Part shown: positions 16,933 through 29,300 of the stretch, one piece after another
Layout of the letters: each line of letters opens with the position of its first letter
Position numbering within the stretch: position 1 is the stretch's first letter
NCBI GenBank assembly: GCA_037783415.1
Contig: JAZGTN010000170.1
Coordinates: 3,515,501 to 3,579,500, forward strand
Reading direction: 5' to 3'
Length of the DNA: 64,000 bases
Source: Leptasterias polaris
Taxonomy: Eukaryota; Echinodermata; Asteroidea; Forcipulatida; Asteriidae
The notes under the pieces: generated by a model
What the model saw: only the letters and a program-made list of their open reading frames with translations
The model's database searches: none
What the model was told of the DNA's origin: nothing
Program-made: the position numbers and the translations under genes

Positions 16933-17291
16933 TTAAATGCAGGGTATACATATATACTTTTGGTATTTTTGTCAAATACCACTTTCCTAACTTGGTGTGT
17001 CCCAACATTTGCATGAAATAACAAACCTGTGAAAATTTTGGCTTATTTGGTCATTGAAGTTGCAAGAAAATAATGAAAGAAAAAATACCCTTGTTGCATA
17101 GATTGGTGTGCTTAATTCTCATATTCAAATTTTGGGGGTGAAAATTACCTCTTTTTATAAAACTACACTACTTCAAACGCATTTCTCGCAATGTTTTATT
17201 AACGGCTCTCCAGTGCTCCTTACCAAGTAAGTAAGTTTTTACGGTCATTAACTTGTAGAGTAATTACTAAAAGTATACCAGCTGCCTTTAA
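16933..17291. mobile_element. TTAA-flanked inverted-repeat element, family E
   Basis: It runs from TTAAATGCAGGGTATACA to GCTGCCTTTAA. The internal segments (AACAAACCTGTGAAAATTTT, CTTACCAAGTAAG) are shared with the other TTAA elements. Its right TTAA is the left TTAA of the next element. Confidence 0.7.
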
Positions 17292-17650
17292 AGGTATTAT
17301 ACAGGATTGGCAGAGCTGACAAAATAATCACAGACAGTGTTCATGTTTTGTGTAATCAACCACATACATGAAATAACAAACCTGTGAAAATTTGAGCCCA
17401 ATTGGTCATCGAGATCACGAGAAAATAGTGAAAAAAGACCTTATGTGTTTTCTGTTTTTCAAACATGGAGTTTATTATCGCGCGCGATAAAAACTATTGT
17501 TTTACTCATTTCTCAGAAACGATAGCATTTCAGGCAGAAATATTTTAAGGAACCCTTTCTACCATTACTTACTTTAAATCATGTAAGTTATGTGTGAATC
17601 TGTGAACATTTGTGTTTTTCGATCTTACCAATCGTGTACAGGGCCTTTAA
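17288..17650. mobile_element. TTAA-flanked inverted-repeat element, family B, copy 1
   Basis: TTAAAGGTATTATACAGG to GGGCCTTTAA, 363 bp. A copy of the same length lies at 36426-36788 with only scattered differences. It contains the palindrome ATCGCGCGCGAT near 17475. Confidence 0.85.
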
Positions 17651-17969
17651 GAAGTAACTATTGCTGGTAATATAGGCATACAACCCAGAAGGCAGGGGGG
17701 CCACTGCCCTCTCAAATTAGGGCAAAGTGGTTCGACAAATTTGGGCACAGCAACAAAAAGAAAAAAATGGCCAGAGAAAGCTAAAATACTTTTTATCCAG
17801 TATCAGGAATTCGTACTTATGTTTTTATCTGTGTATAATTTCAGTGAAATCGAACCCTCTGCCTTTGTTAACCAAAGAGTCCAAATAAGCCCACACTCTA
17901 AAAAACTAAAGTGCATTTAATTTTTTTGCTCAATATTTTGCCCAATCTTGGCCTAGATAGGTTAAATAA

Positions 17970-18175
17970 TATTGTTCAATACTAACTCTAATTCTAACCC
18001 TAACCCTAACCCTAACTGTAACCCCCAACCCTAACCCTAAGCCAAAGCCTAAGCCACCTATTGTTCAATACTAACTCTAACCCCCAACCCTAACCCTAAC
18101 CCCCAACCCTAACCCTAACCCCCAACCCTAACCCTAACCCTAACCCCCAACCCCAACCCTAACCCTAACCCTAAG
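17970..18175. repeat. Interstitial telomeric-type repeat block (CCCTAA)n
   Basis: Runs of CCCTAA hexamers are mixed with CCCCCAA variants. The lead-in ATTGTTCAATACTAACTCTA occurs twice (about 17971 and 18060), so the block is made of two unequal higher-order units. It corresponds to TTAGGG on the other strand, the usual metazoan telomere unit. Confidence 0.9.
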
Positions 18176-18991
18176 CCACCTTCCCCCCTAATTGGTCTAT
18201 GTCTTTTGTTAAAAAGTTTGACAATTTTTTCTCCCATAAATTGGTCAAGGGTTTTTACATAACTGTTGGTAAATTCACTTGGAACAAAAACTGGTGGAAA
18301 TTCTTTTGGAAGGAGGGAGGAGAGTTGGCTCTGAGAAGAGCTGTTGGTTTGGTCTCAAAATATATCTTTTCAGAGCCAACACTAATTTCCGAAGAGATTT
18401 ACACATGGTTGGACCTGCAAAATTCACCAGAAATAGTCCCGAACTTCTCATTATCATTCATACCATACAAAGCTTTAAACATGGCACATCAATCTAAATT
18501 TGTTGATCATTATTGTGTTTCAAATGCAATTATTGGGTCCAGCATATATGCTTGATGGACTCAATAATTGCATTTAAAATTGCGTATTTGCATATATGTT
18601 TTTCGATGCAATTTACGTGGTCTTATCTGGTTTGGATCGAAAGCTAAGGCCATCTCTCCTACTAATTTTATATTATATCTAATAATGTATTTGTACGTAG
18701 ATGTTGGTTTGGTTTTGTTATTGATGTTGTTCTTTTGATACTATATATATACAAAAAATAAGTTAGTGGCCTGACGTTTCGACCCTAGCAGAGTCTTTCT
18801 CGAAGGCTAAATTTCTCGAAGACTATATATATATATATCATTTTTAAATGACTAGAAAATATTTTTAGTAATATCATACTGTTAAAAAAAAAAATTATGT
18901 TTATGAAATCTTTATACTTTTTGGAAGAATTGTAAATTGGAAATCTGTTTTTAGTTTTTATGTTAATTAGTCTGTAATCCTTTCTCCACGG

Positions 18992-19285
18992 TTTGTGTGG
19001 CCGAGTGCACTGGACTCAAGCTCTGGTGTTTCTGATCAGCAGAGTGTGGGTTCAAGTCCCAATCTTGACACTTGTGTCCTTAAGCAAGACACTTAACCAT
19101 TATTGCTCCATCCCTCAGATGGGACGTTAAGTCGTGTTGTGTAACACACGTATAAGAACCAAGAGGGGGGTTTGCCCCAGTGTTTCTGGTATGGTTGGCT
19201 GCAGTTGTTTCCACAGCAACCTTGACATGACTCTATGTAATTAAATGGGTCTTGTAATTCGAACATAGCTCCGCTTACCATTGAA
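18992..19285 (+). mobile_element. tRNA-derived SINE (family of 3698-4051)
   Basis: The head GGCCGAGTGCACTGGACTCA resembles tRNA-Leu(CAA). The B box GGGTTCAAGTCCC is followed by TGTCCTTAAGCAAGACACTT and a body ending CATAGCTCCGCTTACCAT. Confidence 0.8.
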
Positions 19286-19414
19286 GAAAACTAATTAGCG
19301 GCAGGACATTGGGTCTACTATTGTTATTTTTTATTTCTGGTAATAAAATCAATGACGCCTCAAAAGCAAACTCAATCAGCTTTAACACTGAAGCCTAAGG
19401 AAACCTACAAAAAT

Positions 19415-19599
19415 AAAAACAATAATAATAATAATACGAGACATTTATATAGAGCATAATGCAGGAGCCTCTATGCTCAACACATAAACATAAAACAATC
19501 AATTCTATAAAGTTATTTATAGATTCAAACAAATGAGTCTTTAGAAGTCCCTTGTAGACATTGGTCTTTGCATTGGACCAGAAACACTCTATAGGTTTG
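19415..19599 (-). mobile_element. L2-like LINE 3' end, minus strand
   Basis: On the minus strand the frame reads KGLLKTHLFES, a typical LINE C-terminus, followed by AGAGGCTCCTGCATTATGC and an ATT tail. The same tail is at 62320-62480. The 5' side is cut by the TTAA element at 19600. Confidence 0.75.
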
Positions 19600-19975
19600 T
19601 TAAAGGCACTGTACACGTTTGGTAATTACTTAAAATATATATTAGCATAAAAACTTACTTGGTAACGAGCGACGGAGAGCTGTTGATAGTATAAAACATT
19701 GTGAGAAACGACTCCCTCTGAAGTAACGTAGTTTTTGAGAAAGAGGTAATTTCTCACTAAAATAATAAAAGACTTCTGGCCAGAAGCCTTTTATTCCTAT
19801 CTGAAGGCACACTAATTTGTACAACAAGGGTGTTTTTTCTTTCATCATTTTCTTGCAACTTCAATGACCAATTGAGTCCAAATTTTCACAGACTTGTTAT
19901 TTTAAGCATATGTTGGGATACACCAAGTGAGAATACTGGTCTTTGACAATTACCAAATGTGTTCAGTGCCTTTAA
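19600..19975. mobile_element. TTAA-flanked inverted-repeat element, family A
   Basis: TTAAAGGCACTGTACACGTT pairs with the right end GTGTTCAGTGCCTTTAA; TTAA is at both ends. Inner arms include TACTTAAAATATA and CTTACTTGGTAACGAG. No frame is seen. Confidence 0.85.
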
Positions 19976-20096
19976 AACAGTGATCAAAACTGATCATACT
20001 TTGAGTAGACAGGTACCCAAATTTACAGGAAAGTTTTTTTTGGTTATATGGGCTCCTTTATGGGGGAAATGTACATTCTTATTGGAACATTTCAAG

Positions 20097-20315
20097 GGGC
20101 ACCAAGGCAATGGCTTGGGGCATTGAGGCAATTGCCTCCATCGATTCTGTCAAGTATCAGGCCTGTACCCAGCAAAATATTGCTTAGCCGAATTTTCTTT
20201 GGTAACAAGCATTTTTCTCTACTGAAGGGGTCAGTAACAGATATGAATCCTTTTTCCTGGTTAACTTTTCCCAGTAAGCAGAAATGTATTGTGCTTAGCT
20301 GACTTTTTAGCCCTA
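20097..20315. repeat. GGGGCACCAAGGCAA segment plus partial GGCTGGTAAC-type repeat
   Basis: The first segment recurs near 3004 and 34833. The second (CAGCAAAATATTGCTTAGC to TGTGCTTAGCTGACTTTTT) is a diverged half of the palindromic family. Confidence 0.55.
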
Positions 20316-21510
20316 ACTGTAGACCTTGGGCCTATCAGGTCATTGGCATCATCCCCATTATGTCAGCCCCACAACTATCATGGATCCACAAGTGACTAAT
20401 ATACCATGTCCTTAGTATCAACACTGTTTGCATTGGTTACATAACACATGTTGTAAAGCCATCATCTGTCAATGGGTGCAGTGATCTGGTACAATAGGGG
20501 TTACTTGAGCCTATCACCTCATCTCTAATGGGTACACACAAACTGGCAGTCACTGCTAAGCAGTTACAGTTACATTTACAGTTACATTTACATGTACAGT
20601 GTAGAGTAGTGTGGTTGGAGTTTGTGTAGAGCTGGCTCATTACTGTAATAGGCGTAATGCTGCATGACTTTTAAGCATTGTCCATTTACACAGGAGTTAT
20701 GTTTCCAGTAGCTGATCCCCTGTCTATGTTTTAACAGGTCTTGTCCTAACTTTACTGCATTACCTGCAGGAGTCGTAAATTGCTAAGTGATTGTTTATGG
20801 CATGTATTATGATCAGCTACTTCTCATCATGGGTTTCGAAGGAGGAATACGTGCTGGCGGGGAGAACAGTGATGTTTCTAGTGACAGAGGCTTGTTGTGT
20901 AGCTAGCACTTTGTAGATACATGTATATCTGAAGGATGGGTAAAGTGGCTTAGAAAAGAGCTGGTGGGTGTGACTATTGGATGTTTTGATCGGTGTGCTG
21001 TATGATCGTCTTCAAGAAGGTTACTCAAGTTCATCATGGAGAGTGTATCCTGCCTTCATGCTTGTATCCTCCCTTGACTATAAATGGATGACTTTGTTTG
21101 CTAAATCCATCATTCCAAAACACCAGTTGAATTAGTCAAGAAGAGTTCACACTCAATGTGTGTCATCCTCACAAGGTCTAGAGACAACAGTTCCTGCAAG
21201 AAAGAACCTAAACATTTATGGAGCTCTAATCTTTCCCAGTGTCTTCAGAGACTCGGCCCTGGCACCCTGTGCATTAAGTTATCCTTGCTTTATGATTGAA
21301 ACTCACACCAGGCATATGAAAGTAGCTCTTCGAGATTTTCATTTTGCAGCAGAGAGTGTGCAATTTCCCATGTTGTGGGGGAGCAGAGAAGCCAAGATTT
21401 GCAACTTTACCACCTGCAGCGTGGGGTCACTCTGTGGATTTATTTAACCCTGATGACCTGAAAGTAAGACCTTCTTTATCATGCATTACAAACTGCTATC
21501 ACTCCTAATT
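20316..21510. other. Unique-looking sequence, no gene recognised
   Basis: It holds an open frame of 95 codons at 21160-21447 without recognisable homology, and a short ACAGTTACATTT direct repeat near 20565-20600. Confidence 0.45.
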
Positions 21511-21514
21511 TCCT

Positions 21515-21745
21515 TCCATAGCACTCTGCACTATGACGCCACTTTTGCTCAAAATACCAGGATATCAGAGAAATTTCCCACCACTCACGCGATCACCTCA
21601 TTGCCGCGCCAGGCCGCGATAGTAGTACAGTCAGTATAATATACGAGTCAACATTAAGTTTGGATATGTACGCGCGCGAGCATACACTAGTGAAATTTTA
21701 CATGTTTTGTGACCCGGGAACTGAGCTTCTATTTTAAGCATAAGT
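21515..21745. repeat. Short inverted-repeat element (family of 7522-7755)
   Basis: CATAGCACTCTGCACTATGA, CACTTTTGCTCAAAAT, TAGTAGTACAGTCAGT and GAGCTTCTATTTTAAGC are reverse-complement relatives of segments in 7522-7755. Confidence 0.6.
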
Positions 21746-22754
21746 GCTGAGTGTTATTCAAGTTAGCATCGGTGGATTTGAAAGAAAATGTGTATAAGCT
21801 AAGTTTACCTGTGCAAGTCTCGCCAGATTTGAACTTCCTGGACCAGGTTGTTCCCAAACATATTGAGTTGTATGTGTCCGTGAGGAGGCCTATCCGTGAG
21901 TCTGTTTCTTCAAGTAGTTTACATATTGTGGGGAAAGTAAAATTTAGCCATGAAAATTTTTTAAAGTAAAATGAATTTAACAATAACAACAAAGAAAACC
22001 TGAGAATAAGACCTGGCCACACATAGTATCCGGTTACTTATAAACAATTAAAAGCTTTGCCATAACTGACGTTGATATTCAAACCTACATGTATGTTATG
22101 GTTTCACAAATTCGGACGCGATTCTAAAAAAATCATTCATTTCAGACATTGTTTTATAGGGACTATAGCGTTGATTCATCTGGCAACAAAAATCCCCTTC
22201 CTAAGTTTTAACTTTGTTTTAATGTTAATTTTTACATATTATTTGTAGTATATGAAAAAATGATCAATTATTAATTATTGATGAAAAATTACTTCAAATA
22301 CTTTTTTGTAAAGAATTTTGTAAACTTAAAAAGAGCATTTGGTATTCTTAAAAAAAGGAGTCTTCGTTCGGCTTGTTTTGTCACTTGCACATTCTGTAAT
22401 TATGGGGGTTTTTAAGGAAAGAACCTGCAGCTTTAAACCAATGGCACGTCAACAGCTTTTAATCTAGCTGCATAGTTTCCCTCCATCCGGAATGTCCTCA
22501 ATTTCTAATTCTGTGGTCTTCAAGATAATAAAAGACTGTAATTGATAGGACTTGAGCTGGAATAAGATGGATCAGTAAATGTACAGGGGGAAAACTGATC
22601 CTTTTCAAGGGCAACTACGACATTAGTAACAAGTCTTACGCTCGGACTCCCAAATGATTTAAACAAATTGAAGCTTGCTTTGTTGTGTGAAAGTTCCGGT
22701 GTACCTGTTCTACAGACACTAAATCCAGAGCAATAATTGGTTCAAAGTTTGACC
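21746..22754. other. No feature recognised
   Basis: AT-rich DNA without a supported gene or repeat. Confidence 0.45.
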
Positions 22755-22990
22755 TAATTTATAATGCACACCGTCCGCTGTTGCTTAGCAACGCAACATC
22801 GTGATATCTCAATGTAAGGCTTAACAGACAGTGAGTTACATGCACGAACTGTTTGCTGAGCATAAGGCATTTTATCATGAGGATGATGATAGCAAATATT
22901 TTGTGACGCTCCATGACAAAATCAGGCATTTCTCGGAAACAGTGAAACGACATTAAAAGTAAAAGACAGCTGAAAGATCAATCATGATGT
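22755..22990. repeat. Short dispersed element (family of 2170-2375)
   Basis: It contains TGTGACGCTCCATGACAAAA and CAGGCATTTCTCGGAAAC. It also carries the perfect palindrome GTTGCTTAGCAAC at about 22779. Confidence 0.5.
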
Positions 22991-23029
22991 GATTTTTGAA
23001 ACATTCTATAATATAATGTTAATTTTTGC

Positions 23030-23165
23030 ATCGGGCTAGCTCAGTGGTCTAGTGGTAAGACATCTTCTCTAGCAATGCAAAGGTCGTGGGTTTTTCACAG
23101 AACTCGGGTAAGTACTGAGTATACATTGCTTAACACACATCGGTGTAAGGGTAAAATTCAAATTA
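23030..23165 (+). repeat. tRNA-like SINE fragment
   Basis: GGCTAGCTCAGTGGTCTAG followed by GGTAAGACATCTTCT and GGTCGTGGGTTTTTC resembles A and B boxes of a tRNA, but the B box is damaged and there is no acceptor pairing. Confidence 0.5.
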
Positions 23166-23189
23166 TATTATTTAGAAATACTTAGCCCT

Positions 23190-23573
23190 ACCTTTTAAGG
23201 CCTGATTTATCTTGTATTTGAAAGCTCTTGTTCTCATGTATTTGATGAGCAAATCATTTTCCTGCTTGGGGTCTTGGCAAGAAGTGCGTGGATTTAGCAG
23301 TCATAAATATATGTTCTCTCTTATAAACCTTGTACGTCTTGTGTATCTTGTTTTTCTTTTTCTCTGTGATAACTTTCACTTTTGCTATTTTGATTTTTTA
23401 TCATAGTATTTATGGGTTATTTCTGACATCTAGCTGGCCAAGTTTTTGATTTTTTATTGTCCTTGTAATACTTTGTTTGGTTTTGTAATCATGTCATTTT
23501 TAGTATTACCTTGTGATACTACGGACCATGTTTTGTGTTTTTAAACCGAAATAAATAAATAAATAAATAAAGA
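23190..23573 (+). repeat. T-rich block ending in (AAAT)n, possible LINE 3' UTR
   Basis: The tract ends ACCGAAATAAATAAATAAAT. The T-rich body without conserved frame followed by a short A-rich tandem tail resembles a LINE 3' end; no protein support. Confidence 0.35.
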
Positions 23574-24634
23574 CGGCCATGGTCTACCTGTACGTCACGT
23601 TCCCTGTGTGCAGCATCTATCATGAATATATGATTATCAGTGTACCAGAAAGGAACCAGACCCAATTTCTATTCCAGCCTCAGTTTGGTTGGTATGGTTT
23701 GAATGGTCAAACAAAACTTATCATGGTAAATGTTTTCAATTGGAAAAATATATTTACAAAAATAGCTGTTGCAAACTGCTTATTGATCAAAATGACTTGT
23801 GGTATAAATGCAGCAAGTGTGTGGGTCTCATTTTTCAACCCTATACCAATATACCAATATACCAGAGTCTTTTTCAAAAAGCCTCAATATAAACAAAACA
23901 TTGAAAAATGAAAATGTACATTTTTCAAATACTTATTAACTAGCACAAAAAAGATAAATGCCAATCATATAAAACATATCAAAATAAATATATGTTTGAA
24001 TATTTTTTTCAATAGACTATTATGAAAAGACTAAAGGCTATTTCATTTTTTGGGGAGTATTTTTTCAATTTTGAGGTGAAAAAAAAAATTACTATCCTAG
24101 AATTGGATTTGATCAACATGCAGACTATCATAGACACAAATCCTTAAAAGAATAGATGATTAATGTATAGCAGTACCATGGTCATTCATTGAAGCTGTAC
24201 CCTTAATGTATGTCGTGCAATTTAAAACAACTCATAAAATGCATTGACCTTCTGTACTGCTGGAGAGTTTGCCAACATTTTGGTCATTATTTTCTACTGG
24301 AACTGCACCTTCTCCTTTAAGGGTGAGTTAACCAATCCCTATACCAGATTGAAATTGACCGACCAGGCAGATCGCTGAAATGCCAAAAGCTCTTGTTGCC
24401 ATGAGAACATAGTACTAACAAGAAGGAGGTTCTTTCTGACCCTATGGAAGGTGGGTGTAAGCAGTCGTGACCCCGGGTACTTCAAGAAGGTGAACTTGGG
24501 TGGAGGTGTTGGGGCCTTCTGAGAGGTGGTTTTTTGTGTGTAAACATGTTTCAGCAATAATTGGCCCAAACTGTAACTTGAACTATTAGGTGTGTTTAAC
24601 ATGGACATGTATCTGTAGTTCAGGTAAGGTGTAT
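23574..24634. other. No feature recognised
   Basis: Only short frames without homology. Confidence 0.4.
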
Positions 24635-25075
24635 TTAAAGGTAGGGTCATAGATTGGTAAATAAAAAAACAAATTAATAACCAGAAAAACTTACTTGGTG
24701 AGAAGCACTGCAGCTGTTGATAGTTACATAAACTATTTTGAGAAAGGATTCCCTTCGAAGTATGGTTTGGATAATGTTTCATCCGAAACACTTGAATTCG
24801 AGAAACAATTCATGCATGAATCGCTTCACAGATTTCTGAAGGTAATTGGTGTCCGTTCACGAATGCTGCAGCCAGAGATGTGGTTGGTACCCGCTGTCAT
24901 CTTGCTAGTTGTGGATGGATTCAATATTCTTGTGAAATACTGCAACTGTTTCTTGCAGGTTTCTCTGCAAGTGGACACTGTATTCAGCTGAGACTTTTAT
25001 AGTATATTTTTTTATATTTTTGCCTATAAATAAGCATTACATTGACAAAAAACGAGTCTTTGACCCTACCTTTAA
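24635..25075. mobile_element. TTAA-flanked inverted-repeat element, family D, copy 1
   Basis: TTAAAGGTAGGGTCATAG to TTTGACCCTACCTTTAA, 441 bp. The internal GAATGCTGCAGCCAGAGATG and GAGAAACAATTCATGCATGA recur at 37858-38270 (reverse orientation) and 57858-58305. Confidence 0.85.
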
Positions 25076-25230
25076 GATTTGGTTTTTTCCAGTATTGTTC
25101 TGTAAATGCATGTTCCACTAATGGTTGACATTATTTGGTTACCAAGTAACCAATGCTACTCCGCACCGGAAGAAGTACTCTACATTGGCAGAACTATGTG
25201 AAAAGTTTGTTTTTTTCCTTGCTTTAGTTA

Positions 25231-25254
25231 CCCCCCCCCCCCCCCCCCCCCCCC
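25231..25254. repeat. 24-C homopolymer
   Basis: Uninterrupted run of C, preceded by GTTA. Confidence 0.95.
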
Positions 25255-26345
25255 TCAGCAGTCACAATGAACGTTTTGGTGATATTGTGACAGGGGCCCA
25301 CACATTTTAGTTTGTAGCACAGGCACTTATATAATTGTAGCCAGTTGCCTCTCTGAAGTGGGGCATAATTCAATTAGCACCCTTGGCTTTACATCCAGCA
25401 TAGAGTCCTTCACAATCTGTCAACTTTTGCTTGTAGAAAGTAGGTCTGACATTAAAATGATGCTCAGCCTATTAATCCTATTGGACCCCTCCATGATCGA
25501 TCGTATGTATTACATAAACTGCAGTAACACATCTACCAGAAGCCTTAACACAGGGATTATCACAATATTCATGGCTGCTTGTTGATGTTGAACTTCGTTT
25601 CAACGATGAATAATACATGAGCAGCAGGCCCATTTCAAGCCAATTTCCTCAGTGTGTGTAAATGATGCGTACTTTTACTTCAAAGCTGAAGTGGCCGGAA
25701 TGGGGTTTTAAAAAGTAGGTAGTGTGTATGATCATGCCGTCGTATAATGACCCTGTTAATAGGGGTGTGGTGTTTGTTCCAACCGGTCATCTGGCAAACT
25801 ACTAGTAGACACACTGCTCCTGTGATCTTGCCGAGGCTCGTGGATGCTATATGAGACAACTAAGTGGCACGATACGACCCTGAAATCCTCCCTGATGTAT
25901 GACATCATCAGACAAGGAGGCGGCGTCATTTCTACATCTTAGAGAGGCTGTTAACGTGGAAGTTGGAAAGTGAGCGTTCATACCGGATCGAGATTTTACC
26001 CGAGTTGGACGGAACTTAAATGGAGCAATGAAAGACTTGGATACTTACTGCGAGTACTTCAGTTGTCTTGAGGAGCAGTTGTAAATATTTTTAAATTCCT
26101 GTTTGATCACAGGTATGTTTGTATTTAATTTTTTTTTTCATTACGTACACGTAGAGGGGAATTTTTTGTTTTGACGTGCAAGTTTCTGTGTGTGTGGAAA
26201 TGAGTTACTTTTCTTGTTGCGACCTTAACTTTAAAGAATATTTATAATGAATTGAATTTATTCATTTAATTTACCAAAGATTACAAGAGTGATATTGTTT
26301 CAACAGGCCTGCATTTACACAAAGGCCGTGATGGCCTTGGTGCCC
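25255..26345. other. Unique-looking sequence with CpG-bearing segment, no gene recognised
   Basis: About 25850-26115 is richer in CG and ends in a donor-like ACAG/GTATGT near 26110. It could be an untranslated first exon, but nothing confirms it. Confidence 0.35.
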
Positions 26346-26347
26346 CT

Positions 26348-29300
26348 TCAAAAGTTTCCCATCGATTTTAACACTTTCCAATGGAAGTGCCCTTTGCAAA
26401 ATGAAAATGGTCTTGCCCTCTCAAAGGTGAAATTCCAGACCTGTTTCAAACCATCATGCCCTCTTCTCTTTTTATATGGAGTGTGCTTAGTTAGCAAACT
26501 GTTTCGTTATAAACGTGCCAAAAAGTGCTTGTGAACGATTTCGTTCAATCAAAGTCAACAAAATCCTTTCCAAAATTTGTGCTTTGCTATGGGATTGTTT
26601 TTCCTGCGTGGACATATTCGCTCCTTGTGCCTAGCGAGGAAAGATGTAATTTAGGCTATTTAATGTATCAAACCATTCATTTCTGCATATTTTCAAAAGT
26701 TTCCCATTGACTTTTTACATTTTTCAATGGAAGTGCCCTTTGCAAAAATGAAAAAGGCCTTTCAGCATATAAGCTTATAAGAAATAAGGTAACCTTTCTT
26801 CTTAATAAAGCTCGTTGCAATTTCTACAAAGACTTTATCGAAAGTAATAGTTCCGACCAGAGGAAATTATTTAGAGCATCTAAAAAGCTGCTTGGGCATA
26901 GTGATGACGTCCTATATCCACCTTTTAAAGATAAAATGACTCTTGCTAATGATATGGGTAGCTTTTTTGTACAGAAAATATCTAATATTCATGCTAAACT
27001 TGATGACTTGGAAGTTTCAACCTCTGTTGACAGAACGTTATCTTTTACATCTGAAACAATGTCCAGTAAAATCCTGTTTGATAGTTTTATACCATTAACC
27101 GAGTCACAGGTAAAACAGCTTGTTGTCAATTCTTCTAAGGGATCATGCGCTCTGGATCCCATGCCTACTAACCTTGTGGGTGAGTGCCTGGATGTTTTGC
27201 TTCCAGTACTTACCAACATTATAAATTCATCATTAGTATCTGGTACATTTCCTACTGACTGGAAAGAAGCTTTAATATGCCCTTTACTTAAAAAACCCAA
27301 TCTCGATATGAAATTAGAAAACTACCGACCAATCAGTAACTTACAATTTATTTCTAAATTAACTGAGAGGGCCGTTTGTGACCAACTTTATTGTCACATG
27401 TCAAAACATTCTATGTTTCCGGTTTTCCAATCATCTTATCGGAAGCATCACAGTACAGAGACGGCTCTTATAAAGGTTAAAAATGATTTATTGATGAGGA
27501 TGAATTCCCAACATGTTATTCTGCTTATCCTTTTAGACCTGAGTGCAGCGTTCGATACTGTTGATCACGCCATTTTATTGAAACGTCTGCAGTCTAAATT
27601 TGGAGTCACTGGCAAGGCCCTTGATTGGTTTTCATCTTATTTGTTGGATAGAAGTCAACGTGTTTCTATTCAGGGTACCTTATCAGAAAAGTTTAACATC
27701 AACTGTGGTGTGCCTCAGGGATCCTGCTTAGGACCATTTTTATTCCTTGTCTATGCCTCTAAATTGTTTGACATCGTTGAGCGTCATCTGCCTGATGTTC
27801 ATTGTTATGCGGATGACACTCAGCTGTATTTATCTTTTAGACCGGACGATAAATTTTGTCAAGCTGCTGTAACTATAATGGAAGACTGCATTGGGGACAT
27901 CAGGCAATGGATGTTGCATGACCGGCTTCTAATTAATGATGCTAAGAGTGAATTTTTGATCATCGGATCAAAGCAGCAGTTGCAGAAAATTAATATTTCC
28001 AATATCAAGATAGGTGATGCTAAAGTTTTTCCTACAACATGTGTTCGTAATTTAGGGTCATGGTTTGATTCTGAACTTACAATGAACACCCACATTAATA
28101 AAGCTTGCTCTGCAGCTTTTTTTCATCTTCACAACATCAAACGCATTAGTCAATTCCTAACACAAGACTCTCTTTTAAAACTAATTCATGCATTTGTGAC
28201 TAGTCGTCTTGATTATTGTAATGGCCTTTTGTATGGTCTGCCAAAGTCACAGATAGCTAAACTACAAAGGGTTCAAAACGCTGCAGCCAGAATTGTTACT
28301 AACACACACCGGTTTGAACACATTACACCTATAATTCGTCAATTACATTGGTTGCCTGTTTCGTACAGGATTAATTTTAAAATCCTTTTGTTGACCTTTA
28401 AAGCTCTTCATGGTCTTTCTCCAAAGTATTTACAGGATCTTGTTTCCATCCGGAAGGTATCTTCATATCAACTTAGGTCAGGGAATAATGGTATTTTCTT
28501 GGATTATCCTTCTGGTAAAATGTTGACTACATTTGGTGATAGGGCTTTTTCTGTGGCAGCCCCTAAGCTTTGGAATGCGCTACCGTTTCATATACGTAGC
28601 GAACAGAAACTTACCTCTTTTAAATGTAATATAAAAACCTATCTTTTTAAAGCCGCTTTTTAGTGTGTCTTTCTTCTATGGTCACCTTGTCAGTTAGTTT
28701 AGATTTTTAGCATAGATAGGGTTAGAGGCGTCTGTCTCCTGAAAAGGTCAAAACATTACCGATGCCAGCAGGGATAGGCCTATGTAATAAGTACTATTAG
28801 TTCTCTGTTGGCGGGACAGACGTATCCCCATACTTTTGTTTGGGCGCTGGCCTGGTGACCAGTCTTTTTTCTTTGTCCTTTTCTTCCATTATGTGCTTTT
28901 TAACATGTGTTCTGCGCCTTTGATCATTTTGTATGTAAGGGGCGCAATATAAATTTTAAATATTATTATTATTATTATTACCCTCTGCTCTCAAGGATGA
29001 TATTCCAGGGCCTGTTTCAAACCATCATGCCCCCTTCTTGGAGGGTGTGCTGAGCTAGCAAACTGTTTCGTTATAAACATGCCAAAAAGCTTGCCTGTGA
29101 ACGATTTCGTTCAATCAAGCTCAACAAAACCCTTTCAAAAACATTTTGGGAATTTTGTGCTTTGCTATTGGATTGTTCTTCCTACGTCGACATTCGCTCC
29201 ATGTGCCTAGCGAGGAAAGACGTAATTTAGGGTGGCTATTTAATGTATCAAACCATTCATTTCAGCATATTTTCAAAAGTTTCCCATATACTTTTTAACA

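Noticed and set aside
21160..21447. 95-codon frame in unique-looking sequence
   Set aside because: No recognisable domain and no clear splice partner; kept only as unassigned sequence.
22779..22791. Second RFX-type palindrome GTTGCTTAGCAAC
   Set aside because: It lies within a dispersed repeat far from any gene start, so not treated as regulatory.
24339..24791. 150-codon minus-strand frame
   Set aside because: It runs into the TTAA family D element and shows no protein family resemblance.
25850..26115. Possible untranslated first exon of the EF-hand/HELP gene
   Set aside because: Only a CG-richer segment and a donor-like end support it; too weak to call.
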